The notes beneath the pieces are model-generated. The model saw only the letters and a program-made list of their open reading frames with translations, did no database searches and had not been told where the DNA came from. A stretch of 64,000 nt of DNA from Sphingomonas sp. Y57 (GTDB lineage: Bacteria > Pseudomonadota > Alphaproteobacteria > Sphingomonadales > Sphingomonadaceae): assembly GCF_001015195.1 (NCBI RefSeq), contig NZ_LDES01000046.1, forward strand, positions 124,001 through 188,000, given 5' to 3'. This document shows positions 15,794 through 24,075 of this stretch, piece after piece. Every line of letters starts with the position of its first letter. Position 1 is the stretch's first letter. The position numbers and the translations under genes were made by a program.

Positions 15794-16114
15794 TCACCCC
15801 TGCGACGACAGCTTCATCAGCACCAGGCCGCCGACGATCAGCAAGGCGGCCGCGATCCGCATCGCACTCGCCTGTTCACCCAGCACCAGAATCCCAACCA
15901 CAAAGGCGCCGACCGCGCCGATGCCGGTCCAGATCGTATAGGCGGTGCCGAGCGGCAGCGTGCGCATCGACCAGGACAGCAGGGCGAAGCTGGCGATCAT
16001 CGCGACGATGGTGATGGCAGCCGGCAACGGACGCGTGAAGCCTTCCGACTGCTTCATGAAGAAGGCCCAGACGACCTCCAGTCCACCGGCGACGATCAGA
16101 AACACCCAGGCCAT
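15794..16114 (-). CDS. SMR family exporter, SugE/Gdx-like
   Basis: A 106-residue, four-helix small multidrug resistance protein. MAWVFLIVAGGLEVVWAFFM contains the essential Glu13 in the GLEVVW context seen in Gdx/SugE exporters (EmrE-type proteins have different neighbours). TAYTIWTGIGAVGAFVVGI is the second SMR signature. Gdx proteins act as antiparallel dimers exchanging guanidinium for protons. The start is ATG 16114 with AGGAGG upstream. A compact hairpin with an ACGG loop precedes the gene (16140-16153), which would suit guanidine control. Gdx versus a broader drug exporter is not proven. Confidence 0.85.
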   Translation of the reverse strand: MAWVFLIVAGGLEVVWAFFMKQSEGFTRPLPAAITIVAMIASFALLSWSMRTLPLGTAYTIWTGIGAVGAFVVGILVLGEQASAMRIAAALLIVGGLVLMKLSSQG

Positions 16115-16139
16115 GGCAGCCTCCTTTTCAAAAGGGCTG

Positions 16140-16153
16140 CCGGGCCGTCCCGG
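16140..16153 (-). promoter_or_regulatory. Hairpin with ACGG loop, guanidine-II riboswitch-like
   Basis: On the transcribed strand CCGGG-ACGG-CCCGG is a perfect hairpin with an ACGR tetraloop, 25 nt before the SugE/Gdx-like ATG. Guanidine-II (mini-ykkC) riboswitches are two such hairpins placed near the ribosome site of exporter genes. I find only this one good copy; an upstream GAGG-CCACGT-CCTC does not have the right loop. Confidence 0.4.
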
Positions 16154-16189
16154 ACTTGAAGACCCGCGGCGCGGGGGAGGACGTGGCCT

Positions 16190-16214
16190 CACCGCCCAGC
16201 TAGGGAGGGCGGTG
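16190..16214 (-). other. Leader hairpin upstream of the SMR gene
   Basis: CACCGCCC pairs with GGGCGGTG (8 bp, perfect) across 9 bases. It lies between the otsA stop (16248) and the SMR gene, so it may serve as the otsA terminator or as part of the SMR leader; no T-run follows. Confidence 0.4.
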
Positions 16215-16247
16215 CGAAGGGTCAAGGGAGGCCAGGCCCATAACGGC

Positions 16248-17639
16248 TCACGCCGCCGACTGTGTCACCCCTTCGAGCGCGGCAGTGAAACGGCGCCGCC
16301 ACCACATGACATCCTCCTGCTCGATGATGTCCATGCAGGCGCGCCATCGCGCCCGGCGCTCCTCCAGCGGCATCGTCAGCGCCTGCTCGATCGCGTCGGC
16401 GATCTCCTCCGCGCTGTAGGGGTTGATCAGCAGCGCCTCGGTAAGCTGTTCGGCCGCGCCGGCGAAGCGGGAAAGGATCAGGACGCCGGGGTCCTCCGGG
16501 TCCTGCGCGGCGACATATTCCTTGGCGACCAGGTTCATCCCGTCGCGCAAGGGAGTGACGAGACCGACCTTGGCGGCGCGGTAGATGCCGGCCAGCCGGT
16601 CGCGCGGATAGCCGCGGTTGACGTACCGGATCGGCACCCATTCGACATCGGCATAGGCACCGTTGATCCGCCCCGACAGCGCGTCCAGCGAGGCACGGAT
16701 CTCCTGATAGCTCTGGACGTCGCTGCGCGACGGCGGCGCGATCTGCAGCAGGAACACCTCGCCATGGAGATTGTCGTTCTGCTGGAGCAGCCGTTCATAG
16801 CCGAGGAAACGTTCTTGCAGCCCCTTCGAATAATCGAGCCGGTCGACGCCGATGATCATGTCGCGGCCGTTGGCGCTCTGCCGCATCCGGTAATGGGCGT
16901 AGCGCGCGGCCGTCGACTGGCTCGCATCCTTGAAATTGTCGGTGTCGATGCCGATCGGGCAGTGGATCGCTACCATCGAGCGGCCGCCGACCGTGACCCG
17001 CCCGTCCTCCGCGATCGTGCCGCCCATCTCCTGCACGACATAGTCGCGGAAGCTGTCGAGCGAATCGCGCGTCTGGAAGCCGACCACGTCATAGGCGAAC
17101 AGGGTCTCGACGAGCTGGCGATGGTTGGGCAGCGACAGCAGCAGACGATAAGGCGGCCAAGGGATGTGGAGGAAGAAGCCGATCCGGTTCGAAATCCCCC
17201 GGTCGCGGAGATACTGGCCGAGCGGGAACATGTGATAGTCGTGGATCCAGACGAGGTCGTCGGCCTCGATCAGCGGTTCGAGCGTCTCGGCGAAGCGCTG
17301 GTTGACCCTCTCATAGCCCTCGGCAAAGCCGCTCTCGAACTCGGCCAGGTCCATCCGGTAGTGGAACAGCGGCCACAGCGTCCGGTTGGCATAGCCGTTA
17401 TAATATTCGTCGACGTCCTGCTCCTCCAGGTCGATCGTCGCGGTGGTGACACCGAAATTACGCTGCAGGTTGATATGGCCGGTGAACTGTTCGGTGGTCT
17501 CGCCCGACCATCCGAACCAGATGCCGCTCGATTCGCGCAGCGCCGCCGACAGCGCGACCGCAAGGCCGCCCTGCCCGCCACTGCCGCCTTCGCCGATCGG
17601 CGGCTGCACCCGGTTGGAGACGATGACGAGCCGGCTCAT
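16248..17639 (-). CDS. otsA: Alpha,alpha-trehalose-phosphate synthase
   Basis: OtsA (GT20) joins UDP-glucose and glucose 6-phosphate into trehalose 6-phosphate in the cytoplasm. The 463-residue protein begins MSRLVIVSNRVQPPI, then has the glycine-rich loop GGSGGQGGLAVAL, WFGWSGE, the substrate loop ADDLVWIHDYHMFPLG, IGFFLHIPWPP, DRLDYSKGL, and LVTPLRDGMNLVAKEYVAAQ with VLILSRFAGAAEQL, all standard GT20 motifs. The start is ATG 17639, overlapping the stop of the GH15 gene (ATGA). Third gene of otsB-GH15-otsA; trehalose should act as an osmo- and stress protectant here. Confidence 0.96.
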   Translation of the reverse strand: MSRLVIVSNRVQPPIGEGGSGGQGGLAVALSAALRESSGIWFGWSGETTEQFTGHINLQRNFGVTTATIDLEEQDVDEYYNGYANRTLWPLFHYRMDLAEFESGFAEGYERVNQRFAETLEPLIEADDLVWIHDYHMFPLGQYLRDRGISNRIGFFLHIPWPPYRLLLSLPNHRQLVETLFAYDVVGFQTRDSLDSFRDYVVQEMGGTIAEDGRVTVGGRSMVAIHCPIGIDTDNFKDASQSTAARYAHYRMRQSANGRDMIIGVDRLDYSKGLQERFLGYERLLQQNDNLHGEVFLLQIAPPSRSDVQSYQEIRASLDALSGRINGAYADVEWVPIRYVNRGYPRDRLAGIYRAAKVGLVTPLRDGMNLVAKEYVAAQDPEDPGVLILSRFAGAAEQLTEALLINPYSAEEIADAIEQALTMPLEERRARWRACMDIIEQEDVMWWRRRFTAALEGVTQSAA

Positions 17640-19432
17640 CTCACCGAGCTCCACGGCTTGCTGAGCAGCGCGGCGCAGTTGATCATGCCGACCAGCGAAT
17701 AGGTCTGCGGATAGTTGCCCCACAGCTCCCCCGTCGCCGGATCGATATCCTCGGACAGCAGCCCGGCTCGGGTACGACGCGACAACATCTCTTCGAACAA
17801 TTCCCTTGCATCATCGGTCCGCCCGGTGAGCCACAACGCCTCGATCAGCCAGAAGGTGCAGACGTTGAATGCGGTGTGTGGCAGACCGAAATCGTCCTCG
17901 GTCGCGTAGCGCAGCATGTGCGATCCGCGGCGCAGCCCATCCTCGACCGCGCGCAACGTGCCCTGGAACCGCTCGTCGCCCGGCTTGACGAAACGCAGGT
18001 CGAGGAGCTGGATCAGGCTGGCGTCGAGATCGTCGCCGCCGAACGTCGCGGAGATACGCTGCGTCTCCTCCCGCCAGGCGTCGGTCTCGATTCGCTCGCG
18101 GATGGCGTTGGCGCGGGCGCGCCAGAAATCGACCCGCTCCTCCAGTCCCAGCGCGTCGGCGGCATTGGTCAGCCGATCGCAGGCCGCCCAGCACATCGCC
18201 ACCGAATAGGTGTGGACCTGGCTCTTCGTGCGCAGCTCCCACAGGCCAGCGTCAGGCTGGTCGTGCACCTGCCAGGCGCGTTCGCCGATCTTCTCCAGTG
18301 CGCGGAAATCCTCCTCGCCTGCCATCCGGTAGAGTCGCTGGTCGAAAAAGGCCTGCGCGTTGGAAAGGATGATCTGGCCATAGGCGTCGTGCTGGACCTG
18401 GGCATAGGCCTGGTTGCCGATCCGGACAGGTCCCATGCCGCGATAGCCGTTCAGGGCCGGCGCCACGCCTTCGACGAGGATCGCCTCCCCCCCCACCCCG
18501 TAGAGCGGCTGGATATGGCCGCCCTTTGCGTTGTCGACGATGTTGCGCAGATATTCGAGGTAGCTTTCCAGCACGTCGAGCGCGCCGAGCCGGTTGAGCG
18601 CCTGCACCGTATAATAGGCATCGCGGATCCAGCAGTAGCGATAGTCCCAGTTGCGCTGGGAATCGGCATGTTCGGGGATCGAGGTGGTGAGCGCCGCGAC
18701 GATTGCGCCGGTTTCCTCGTGCTGGCAGAGCTTCAGCGTGATCGCCGAGCGGATCACCGCGTCCTGCCATTCGACCGGTGTGGCCAGCGCCCGCACCCAG
18801 CGGCGCCATTCATGCGCGGTATGCTCCAGCATCGTGTCGAGCGTGTCGCCGATGTCGCCGACGAAGCTTTCGTCGGGGCCGAGGAAGAAGTGTAGCGGCC
18901 GTTCGACCCGGAACAGCCTTTCGCTTTCCAGCCAGCCGACCGGCGCCGAGGTCGACAGCCGCAGGGTGGTCTCGCTCAATATGTAGCGGATATGGTTCGA
19001 TCCGCGCGTCCGTTCGGGATCGCCGCCGCCCCAGTCATGCGCGGGGCGCAGCCGCACGCGGATGCGAGGGCTGCCTGCGGTGGGGCGGACGATGCGGCAG
19101 AAGGCGACCGGGCGGTACATCCGGCCATGGCGGAAGAAGCGCGGGCAGAAATCGACCACCTCGATCGCGTTGCCGGCCGAATCGATATGGTGGGTGACGA
19201 GGATCGGAGTGTTGCGGATATAGTCCTGCCGGGTCTCGGCGCAGTCCTCCAGGTCGATCTCCCAGAAGCCCCGCGCGCCCGGCGCCGCCGGCGGATTGTC
19301 ATCGAGCAGCGAGCAGAACACCGGATCGCCGTCCACCCGCGGCACGCAGGCCCAGACGAAGCGCCCGGCGCGGTCGACGAGAGCCGACGCCTGGCAATTG
19401 CCGATCGGCCAGAGGTCGAGTGTGGCGGTCAC
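17636..19432 (-). CDS. Glycoside hydrolase family 15 protein (glucoamylase/trehalase-like)
   Basis: A 598-residue GH15 protein. It has an N-terminal beta-sandwich-like part beginning ATLDLWPIGNCQASALVD, then the (alpha/alpha)6 barrel with QRNWDYRYCWIRDAYYTVQA and the C-terminal GLLSEDIDPATGELWGNYPQ, which carries a conserved acidic pair. No signal peptide is visible, so it is cytoplasmic. GH15 members hydrolyse terminal glucose from alpha-glucans, and some act on trehalose. Sitting between otsB and otsA with overlapping stops and starts (GTG 19432 overlaps the otsB TGA), it probably works on trehalose or a linked glucan; which one is an inference. Confidence 0.9.
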   Translation of the reverse strand: MTATLDLWPIGNCQASALVDRAGRFVWACVPRVDGDPVFCSLLDDNPPAAPGARGFWEIDLEDCAETRQDYIRNTPILVTHHIDSAGNAIEVVDFCPRFFRHGRMYRPVAFCRIVRPTAGSPRIRVRLRPAHDWGGGDPERTRGSNHIRYILSETTLRLSTSAPVGWLESERLFRVERPLHFFLGPDESFVGDIGDTLDTMLEHTAHEWRRWVRALATPVEWQDAVIRSAITLKLCQHEETGAIVAALTTSIPEHADSQRNWDYRYCWIRDAYYTVQALNRLGALDVLESYLEYLRNIVDNAKGGHIQPLYGVGGEAILVEGVAPALNGYRGMGPVRIGNQAYAQVQHDAYGQIILSNAQAFFDQRLYRMAGEEDFRALEKIGERAWQVHDQPDAGLWELRTKSQVHTYSVAMCWAACDRLTNAADALGLEERVDFWRARANAIRERIETDAWREETQRISATFGGDDLDASLIQLLDLRFVKPGDERFQGTLRAVEDGLRRGSHMLRYATEDDFGLPHTAFNVCTFWLIEALWLTGRTDDARELFEEMLSRRTRAGLLSEDIDPATGELWGNYPQTYSLVGMINCAALLSKPWSSVR

Positions 19433-20184
19433 GCAGCGACCTCCCACAACCAGCGGCGCACCGACCCGACGTCGGCGAGACCGTAGAGCGCCGCACTTTC
19501 GCGACGGGCACCCACCAGGACACCGAAGCCGCCCATCGCACCCGCCACCGCGAGTGCGGGCTCATCCGTCAGATCGTCGCCGATCACGACGGGCCGGCTG
19601 CCCGCCATCGGCGGCTCGGCCATCAGCGCCTCAACGGCCTCGCCCTTGTGCCAGCCGGCGCCCCGCAGCTCGACCATCATCTTGCCGGGCTGGACGATCA
19701 GGCCATGGCGCTCGGCGATCGCCTGCGCGCGACGCCTGACCGGTTCCTCCAGGATCGGAGCAACGCGATAGTGCATCGCCACGCCGTGACTCTTCTCCTC
19801 TATGATCATCTCGGGATGGCCGGCACCATACAGGCGGACGTCGGCGATCGCGCCATCGAGCCCTTCGGGCCGCGGCGGCTCGATCAGGCGGCCGCCGCGG
19901 CGCACCTCCGCGCCGTGGCTTCCGGCCAGCGCGACCTCCGCGGCGATCGGCCCGACCATCTGGTCGAGCTGGGCGATCGAGCGGCCGCTGACCAGTGCGA
20001 CCCGCCCGGCGAAGCGCCGGTGCAGCGTCGTCAGCAGTTCGACCAGTTCGGCGTCGGCGCGCACCAGTTCCGGATGATCGACGAGCGGCACCAGCGTTCC
20101 GTCGAAATCGACGAAAAGACTATGGCTCGCTGGATCGATCGCCGGCGGGGGCGCGAGCACCGGCTGATGGGACCGGGACAGCAT
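19429..20184 (-). CDS. otsB: Trehalose-phosphatase
   Basis: OtsB removes phosphate from trehalose 6-phosphate. The protein (251 residues from ATG 20184) has HAD motif I FVDFDGTLVPL with the nucleophile and acid Asp pair, ALVSGRSIAQLD (motif II), a central cap domain with GSHGAEVR, and motif IV VVIGDDLTDEPAL. The family is usually 250-270 residues. The start at 20184 follows GAGGAAATGAA; an in-frame ATG at 20220 is less likely. It is the first gene of the otsB-GH15-otsA operon. Confidence 0.95.
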   Translation of the reverse strand: MLSRSHQPVLAPPPAIDPASHSLFVDFDGTLVPLVDHPELVRADAELVELLTTLHRRFAGRVALVSGRSIAQLDQMVGPIAAEVALAGSHGAEVRRGGRLIEPPRPEGLDGAIADVRLYGAGHPEMIIEEKSHGVAMHYRVAPILEEPVRRRAQAIAERHGLIVQPGKMMVELRGAGWHKGEAVEALMAEPPMAGSRPVVIGDDLTDEPALAVAGAMGGFGVLVGARRESAALYGLADVGSVRRWLWEVAA

Positions 20185-20358
20185 TTCATTTCCTCGCCGC
20201 AATAACAGCCGTGGAATCAACCGGCCTTGGACGGACCGGTCATCGGCCGGGGTGAACTGCGGCTAGGACGCGCGGCAACGGGCCTCGGTTCCGTTCCGGA
20301 CGCGAATTCATGGCGCGGATGCGCCGGAAAAGCGAAGGGAGGGTGTCCGCAACGGAAA

Positions 20359-20388
20359 GCACCCTCGGGCAAGGGAACCCGAGGGTGC
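20359..20388. terminator. Terminator-like hairpin
   Basis: GCACCCTCGGG pairs perfectly with CCCGAGGGTGC across an 8-base loop. On the minus strand it is followed by TTTCC, so it could end the UrcA-family transcript, though the U-run is weak. Confidence 0.5.
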
Positions 20389-20433
20389 GTCCCACGCGGT
20401 GGAAATTGCCAGTCCGGCCGCGTGTAAGGCGGT

Positions 20434-20474
20434 GCCTCCCGGGGGTCAGGTGGCTTGGGGGATTCCCGGGAGGC
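20434..20474. repeat. Inverted repeat downstream of the UrcA-family gene
   Basis: GCCTCCCGGG at 20434-20443 is repeated inverted at 20465-20474, 50 bp after the UrcA-family stop. It probably helps transcription termination or protects the mRNA end. Confidence 0.45.
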
Positions 20475-20522
20475 TAGGGGGGACCGGGCTGGCTCCGGCC
20501 GTGTCGGAGAGGCAAGGTCGGA

Positions 20523-20870
20523 TCAGTGGGCAGCCACGGTGATCCGGCCGTTGTCGGCGAGCTGGGTGCCGGCCTTGGCGAGCGCCAGCTCGACCTGGGG
20601 CATCGCCCGGGCGGCGGCGACCTTGGCGCAGGCCTTGGCTTCCATCGCGCCATCGAGCGAACGATCACCTTCGAAGGTGCAGACGTTGCGGGCCGCGCGC
20701 TCCACCCGCTTCTTCAGCGAAGCCGCGCCGTTGGCGCTGGAGAGGTCAAGGTCGGCATAGCTGACTGCCGAGACCTTGCCCGCTTCGGCCGCATAGGCGG
20801 GGAAGGTGACGGTGCCGCTGGCGGCGAGGACGGCAGTGAGGGCAGCGATGATCTTGGTCGAGCGGGTCAT
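20523..20870 (-). CDS. UrcA family protein
   Basis: A 115-residue exported protein: a signal peptide (MTRSTKIIAALTAVLAASG..., cleavage near AYAAEA), then VSYADLDLSSANGAASLKKR, AARNVCTFEG and AMEAKACAKVAAARA. This is the UrcA pattern, common in sphingomonads and caulobacters: SYADLDLss..G...L..R, two cysteines, ACxxxA. The function is unknown; the family is periplasmic. The start is ATG 20870; the frame opens farther upstream, but the signal peptide begins here. It is a single gene with hairpins downstream. Confidence 0.85.
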   Translation of the reverse strand: MTRSTKIIAALTAVLAASGTVTFPAYAAEAGKVSAVSYADLDLSSANGAASLKKRVERAARNVCTFEGDRSLDGAMEAKACAKVAAARAMPQVELALAKAGTQLADNGRITVAAH

Positions 20871-21148
20871 GTCGTGTCTCCTGTTGTGCGCCGGACGGGG
20901 GTGGCGACCTTCGTCCGGTGAAATCCCTGTTCCGCGGCGCCCCGGATTTGCTTTCGGGCCGCCGTTGAGGAACCACCTAAGCCAAGGGCCGTTTGCCCGC
21001 ATCGACGCTTCGACCGACCGCTCCGCCGCCTCCACAAAGGTCTATTTCGGCCGACGAACGTCCCCTGACGGTCGACGAACGACAGGAAGAAGCGGGAAAG
21101 GCAGGATAGGCGCTCGGTCGCCGACAGAGGCCGAATCGCAACAGCGCA

Positions 21149-22321
21149 TTGCAACGAAATTGTCACATTTGTAGGGAGCCCCGGTACACCCGGGGGATTC
21201 GCACCATTCGCCAGATCGCCGTCCTGCCCTATCGCACCACCGAAGCAGGCCAGACCGAGGTCCTGCTGATAACCTCGCGCGAGACAAAGCGATGGGTGCT
21301 GCCCAAGGGCAACCGGATCAAGGGACTGAAAAGCCACGAGGCGGCAAGCCACGAGGCCTATGAGGAAGCCGGCCTGGTCGGCATCGCCTGCCCCTATGCG
21401 ATCGGCACCTATCAATATCGCAAGCAACGCCGCAACGGCACGTCGCGTCCCGCGACGGTCGACATCTTCCCCTTCTCCGTGACCACGCAGCTCGACAGCT
21501 GGCCAGAGAAGGACGAGCGCGAGCTGCGCTGGTTCACCCCCCAGGCCGCCGCCGCCGCGGTCGACGAGGAGGAGCTTCGCGACATCCTGGCCGGGTTCAC
21601 CCCGCCGGTCTGGAATCCCGGCCTTGCCGAACGGGTGGTCACGGCCACCCGCCGCCATACAGCAGAAAGGTTCACCATCGTGCGCTGGTTCCAGGCATTG
21701 CTGCCCAAGCAGGGCAGCTTCTTCGAACAGTTCGAGGCGCATGCGGCGCTGAACGTCGCCGCCGCCGATGCCCTCGGGCGGCTGCTGCAGGGCGGGCCGG
21801 ACATGCCGCTCCACAGCCAGGAGATCTTCGATCGGGAGAACGAGGCGGACGACATCATCCGCGACGTGCTGGTCGACGTCCGCAAGACGCTGATCACGCC
21901 GTTCGACCGCACCGCGATCACCAGCCTGATCGGGTCGATGGATGACGCGATCGATCAGATGAACCAGACCGCCAAGGCGATCACGCTCTACGAAGTCCAG
22001 GAGTTCGAGCCGCAGATGCGCGACATGGCCGGGCTGATCGTCGAAGCCGCACGGATCACCGCCGACGCGATGCCGCTGCTGCGCGACCTCGGCCGCAACG
22101 CCGGCCGGCTCCACAGCCTGACCGAGCGGATCGTCCGGCTGGAAGGCCACGCCGACGAGATCCATGCCGCCGGCCTCAAGACGCTGTTCAAGGCGAAAGG
22201 CGACAAGTCGCCGATGGCCTTCATCATCGGCCGCGAGATCTACAGCCATCTCGAAAAGATCACCGACGCCTTCGAGGACGTCGCCAACGAGATCCAGGGC
22301 CTCGTGCTCGACCACGCCTGA
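21149..22321 (+). CDS. Nudix hydrolase - DUF47 (PhoU-like) fusion protein
   Basis: One uninterrupted frame of 390 codons contains two proteins that are often separate. Residues 17-165 are a Nudix domain: IRQIAVLPYRTTEAGQTEVL, LPKGNRIKGLKSHEAASHEAYEEAG matching Gx5Ex7REUxEExGU only loosely (Glu is displaced). Residues 178-390 are a DUF47/PhoU-like helical domain, from RWFQALLPKQGSFFEQFEAH to FEDVANEIQGLVLDHA. DUF47 proteins accompany Pit transporters, and pitA follows after 2 bp. A GTG at 21680 with AAAGG before it could also start the DUF47 part alone. The N-terminal start is unclear: TTG 21149 is the only usual start codon; an ATT near 21197 is possible. Confidence 0.75.
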   Translation: MQRNCHICREPRYTRGIRTIRQIAVLPYRTTEAGQTEVLLITSRETKRWVLPKGNRIKGLKSHEAASHEAYEEAGLVGIACPYAIGTYQYRKQRRNGTSRPATVDIFPFSVTTQLDSWPEKDERELRWFTPQAAAAAVDEEELRDILAGFTPPVWNPGLAERVVTATRRHTAERFTIVRWFQALLPKQGSFFEQFEAHAALNVAAADALGRLLQGGPDMPLHSQEIFDRENEADDIIRDVLVDVRKTLITPFDRTAITSLIGSMDDAIDQMNQTAKAITLYEVQEFEPQMRDMAGLIVEAARITADAMPLLRDLGRNAGRLHSLTERIVRLEGHADEIHAAGLKTLFKAKGDKSPMAFIIGREIYSHLEKITDAFEDVANEIQGLVLDHA

Positions 22322-22323
22322 TC

Positions 22324-23322
22324 ATGGAACTCATATCCTTCCCGCTGCTGGTCGGGCTGATCGCCATCGCGCTGGCGTTCGATTTCCTGAACGGCCTGCA
22401 CGACGCGGCGAACTCGATCGCGACGGTGGTGTCGACTCGCGTGCTCAAGCCGCACCAGGCGGTGGCGATGGCCGCCTTCTTCAACTTCATCGCCTTCCTC
22501 TTCTTCGGCCTCCACGTCGCCGAGACGGTGGGCAAGGGCATCGTCCATGCCGACATCATCGACGCGCATGTGATCTTCGGTGCGCTGATGGGGGCGATCA
22601 GCTGGAACCTGATCACCTGGCTGCTGGGCATCCCCTCCTCCTCGAGCCACGCCCTGATCGGCGGCCTGCTCGGAGCAGGCACCGCCAAGGCCGGCCTAGG
22701 CTCGATCGTCTGGTCGGGCGTTCTCAAGACCAGCTTCGCGATCGTGCTGTCGCCCACGATCGGCCTCGTCCTCGCGCTGCTGCTCGTCCTGATCACGAGC
22801 TGGGTGTTCGTGCGCAGCTCGCCCGGCGCCGCCGACAAGCGCTACCGCCGGCTGCAGATCATCTCGGCCTCGCTCTACTCGCTCGGCCATGGCGGCAACG
22901 ACGCGCAGAAGACGATGGGGATCATCGCGGTCCTGCTCTATTCGCAGGGCCTGCTCGGGGGCTCCTTCCACGTGCCTTTCTGGGTGGTGATCAGCTGCCA
23001 GGCGGCGATGGGCCTGGGCACGCTCGCGGGCGGGTGGAAGATCGTCCACACCATGGGATCGAAGATCACCCGGCTGACTCCCGCGCAGGGCTTCTGCGCG
23101 GAAACGGGCGGCGCGATCACGCTGTTCACCGCGACCTGGCTGGGCGTACCGGTGTCGACCACCCACACCATCACCGGCGCGATCGTGGGCGTGGGCTCAT
23201 CGCGGCGCCTGTCGGCGGTGCGCTGGAACGTCGCCAGCAGCATCGTCGTCGCCTGGGTGGTCACCCTCCCCGCCGCCGCCGCGTTCGGTGCGGGCTTCTA
23301 CCTGCTGGCGGGGTTGTTCTAG
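22324..23322 (+). CDS. pitA: Inorganic phosphate transporter, Pit family
   Basis: A 332-residue inner-membrane protein of the PiT family, which moves metal-phosphate with protons. It holds both copies of the family signature: DFLNGLHDAANSIATVVSTR near the start, and SLGHGGNDAQKTMGIIAVLL in the middle, with VPVSTTHTITGAIVGVGS near the end. About ten hydrophobic helices can be traced. It lies directly after the Nudix-DUF47 gene, and such DUF47-Pit pairs are common; the DUF47 protein probably regulates uptake. Confidence 0.94.
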   Translation: MELISFPLLVGLIAIALAFDFLNGLHDAANSIATVVSTRVLKPHQAVAMAAFFNFIAFLFFGLHVAETVGKGIVHADIIDAHVIFGALMGAISWNLITWLLGIPSSSSHALIGGLLGAGTAKAGLGSIVWSGVLKTSFAIVLSPTIGLVLALLLVLITSWVFVRSSPGAADKRYRRLQIISASLYSLGHGGNDAQKTMGIIAVLLYSQGLLGGSFHVPFWVVISCQAAMGLGTLAGGWKIVHTMGSKITRLTPAQGFCAETGGAITLFTATWLGVPVSTTHTITGAIVGVGSSRRLSAVRWNVASSIVVAWVVTLPAAAAFGAGFYLLAGLF

Positions 23323-23382
23323 CCCACTGCCGCCATCCCCGCGACGGCGGGAACGACGTACGCAGGCGATCGATGAATGCGG

Positions 23383-24006
23383 TCAGCGCGGCGCGAGACC
23401 GGCGGTCAGCATGTCGACCATCCGGCTCGCCAGTTCCTCGGCGCTCAGCTCGCCGCCGGGCACATGCCAGCGCGCAGGCCAGTTGAGCGCCCCGGCAAGA
23501 GTGAAGGCCAGCAGCTTGGGATCGGTCGGCGCGATCGAGCCGTCGGCGATGCCCTCCTCGATGAAGGCGCGCATCGCGGCATCGATCCGGCGCTTTCGCT
23601 CGCGCAGGATCTGCCGGCCTTCGGCGGACAATGGTTCGGGCCCGGTGCGGATCACGCAACGGCCGAAATCGTCCATGTTCGCGCGGGCATAGGCGCGCAG
23701 GAAATGGCGCAACCGATCGAGGCCGCTGCCGAGCGCCGCCTTCGCCTCGTCGATTGCGCGATGGTAATGCTCGATGCCGAGAGCGATGCACTCGAGCAGC
23801 ACCTGCTCCTTGTTGCCGAGATAATGGTAGATTGTCGGCTTCGACACCCCGAGGCTGGCCGCCACGTCCTCGAGCAGGGTCGCATGATAACCACGCTCGT
23901 TGAACATCCTCACCGCAGCGATCAGCAATGCCCGGCGCTTGGCCAGACGCTCCTCCGCCTTTTGTTCGCGGGTCCGGAACGGGGATACCTGGACGTCGAT
24001 CTCCAT
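23383..24006 (-). CDS. TetR family transcriptional regulator
   Basis: A 207-residue repressor-type protein. The N-terminal helix-turn-helix is typical of TetR: RRALLIAAVRMFNERGYHAT, LEDVAASLGVSKPTIYHYLG, NKEQVLLECI. The C-terminal ligand domain resembles regulators of fatty-acid or acyl-CoA catabolism (AMRAFIEEGIADGSI, ALNWPARWHVPGG). It is divergent from an acyl-CoA dehydrogenase operon with only 69 bp between, so it most likely controls that operon in response to an acyl-CoA (inference). The start is ATG 24006. Confidence 0.9.
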   Translation of the reverse strand: MEIDVQVSPFRTREQKAEERLAKRRALLIAAVRMFNERGYHATLLEDVAASLGVSKPTIYHYLGNKEQVLLECIALGIEHYHRAIDEAKAALGSGLDRLRHFLRAYARANMDDFGRCVIRTGPEPLSAEGRQILRERKRRIDAAMRAFIEEGIADGSIAPTDPKLLAFTLAGALNWPARWHVPGGELSAEELASRMVDMLTAGLAPR

Positions 24007-24075
24007 AAGCGAGCGTTGACATAAAACCGATCAGCAATCAATATACCGGTGAGTAACCAACTCGCCTGAGGCTCC
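24007..24075. promoter_or_regulatory. Divergent promoter between tetR-type gene and acyl-CoA operon
   Basis: TTGACA at 24016-24021 with a weak CAATAT 17 bp downstream (24039-24044) reads toward the acyl-CoA dehydrogenase. GGTGAGTAACC just after (about 24049-24059) is an imperfect inverted repeat where the TetR protein could bind. Promoter function is inferred. Confidence 0.45.

Larger units (their letters stand above)
20221..20522. other. Intergenic region with two long hairpins
   Basis: About 300 bp without a credible gene, between two minus-strand genes. It holds two strong inverted repeats, at 20359-20388 and 20434-20474, listed separately. The otsB promoter should be in the left part. 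I see no other structure. Confidence 0.6.

Noticed and set aside
20221-20522. Small ORFs in the otsB-UrcA gap (for example 20227-20427)
   Set aside because: Arg/Gly-rich translation over hairpins, without a ribosome site.
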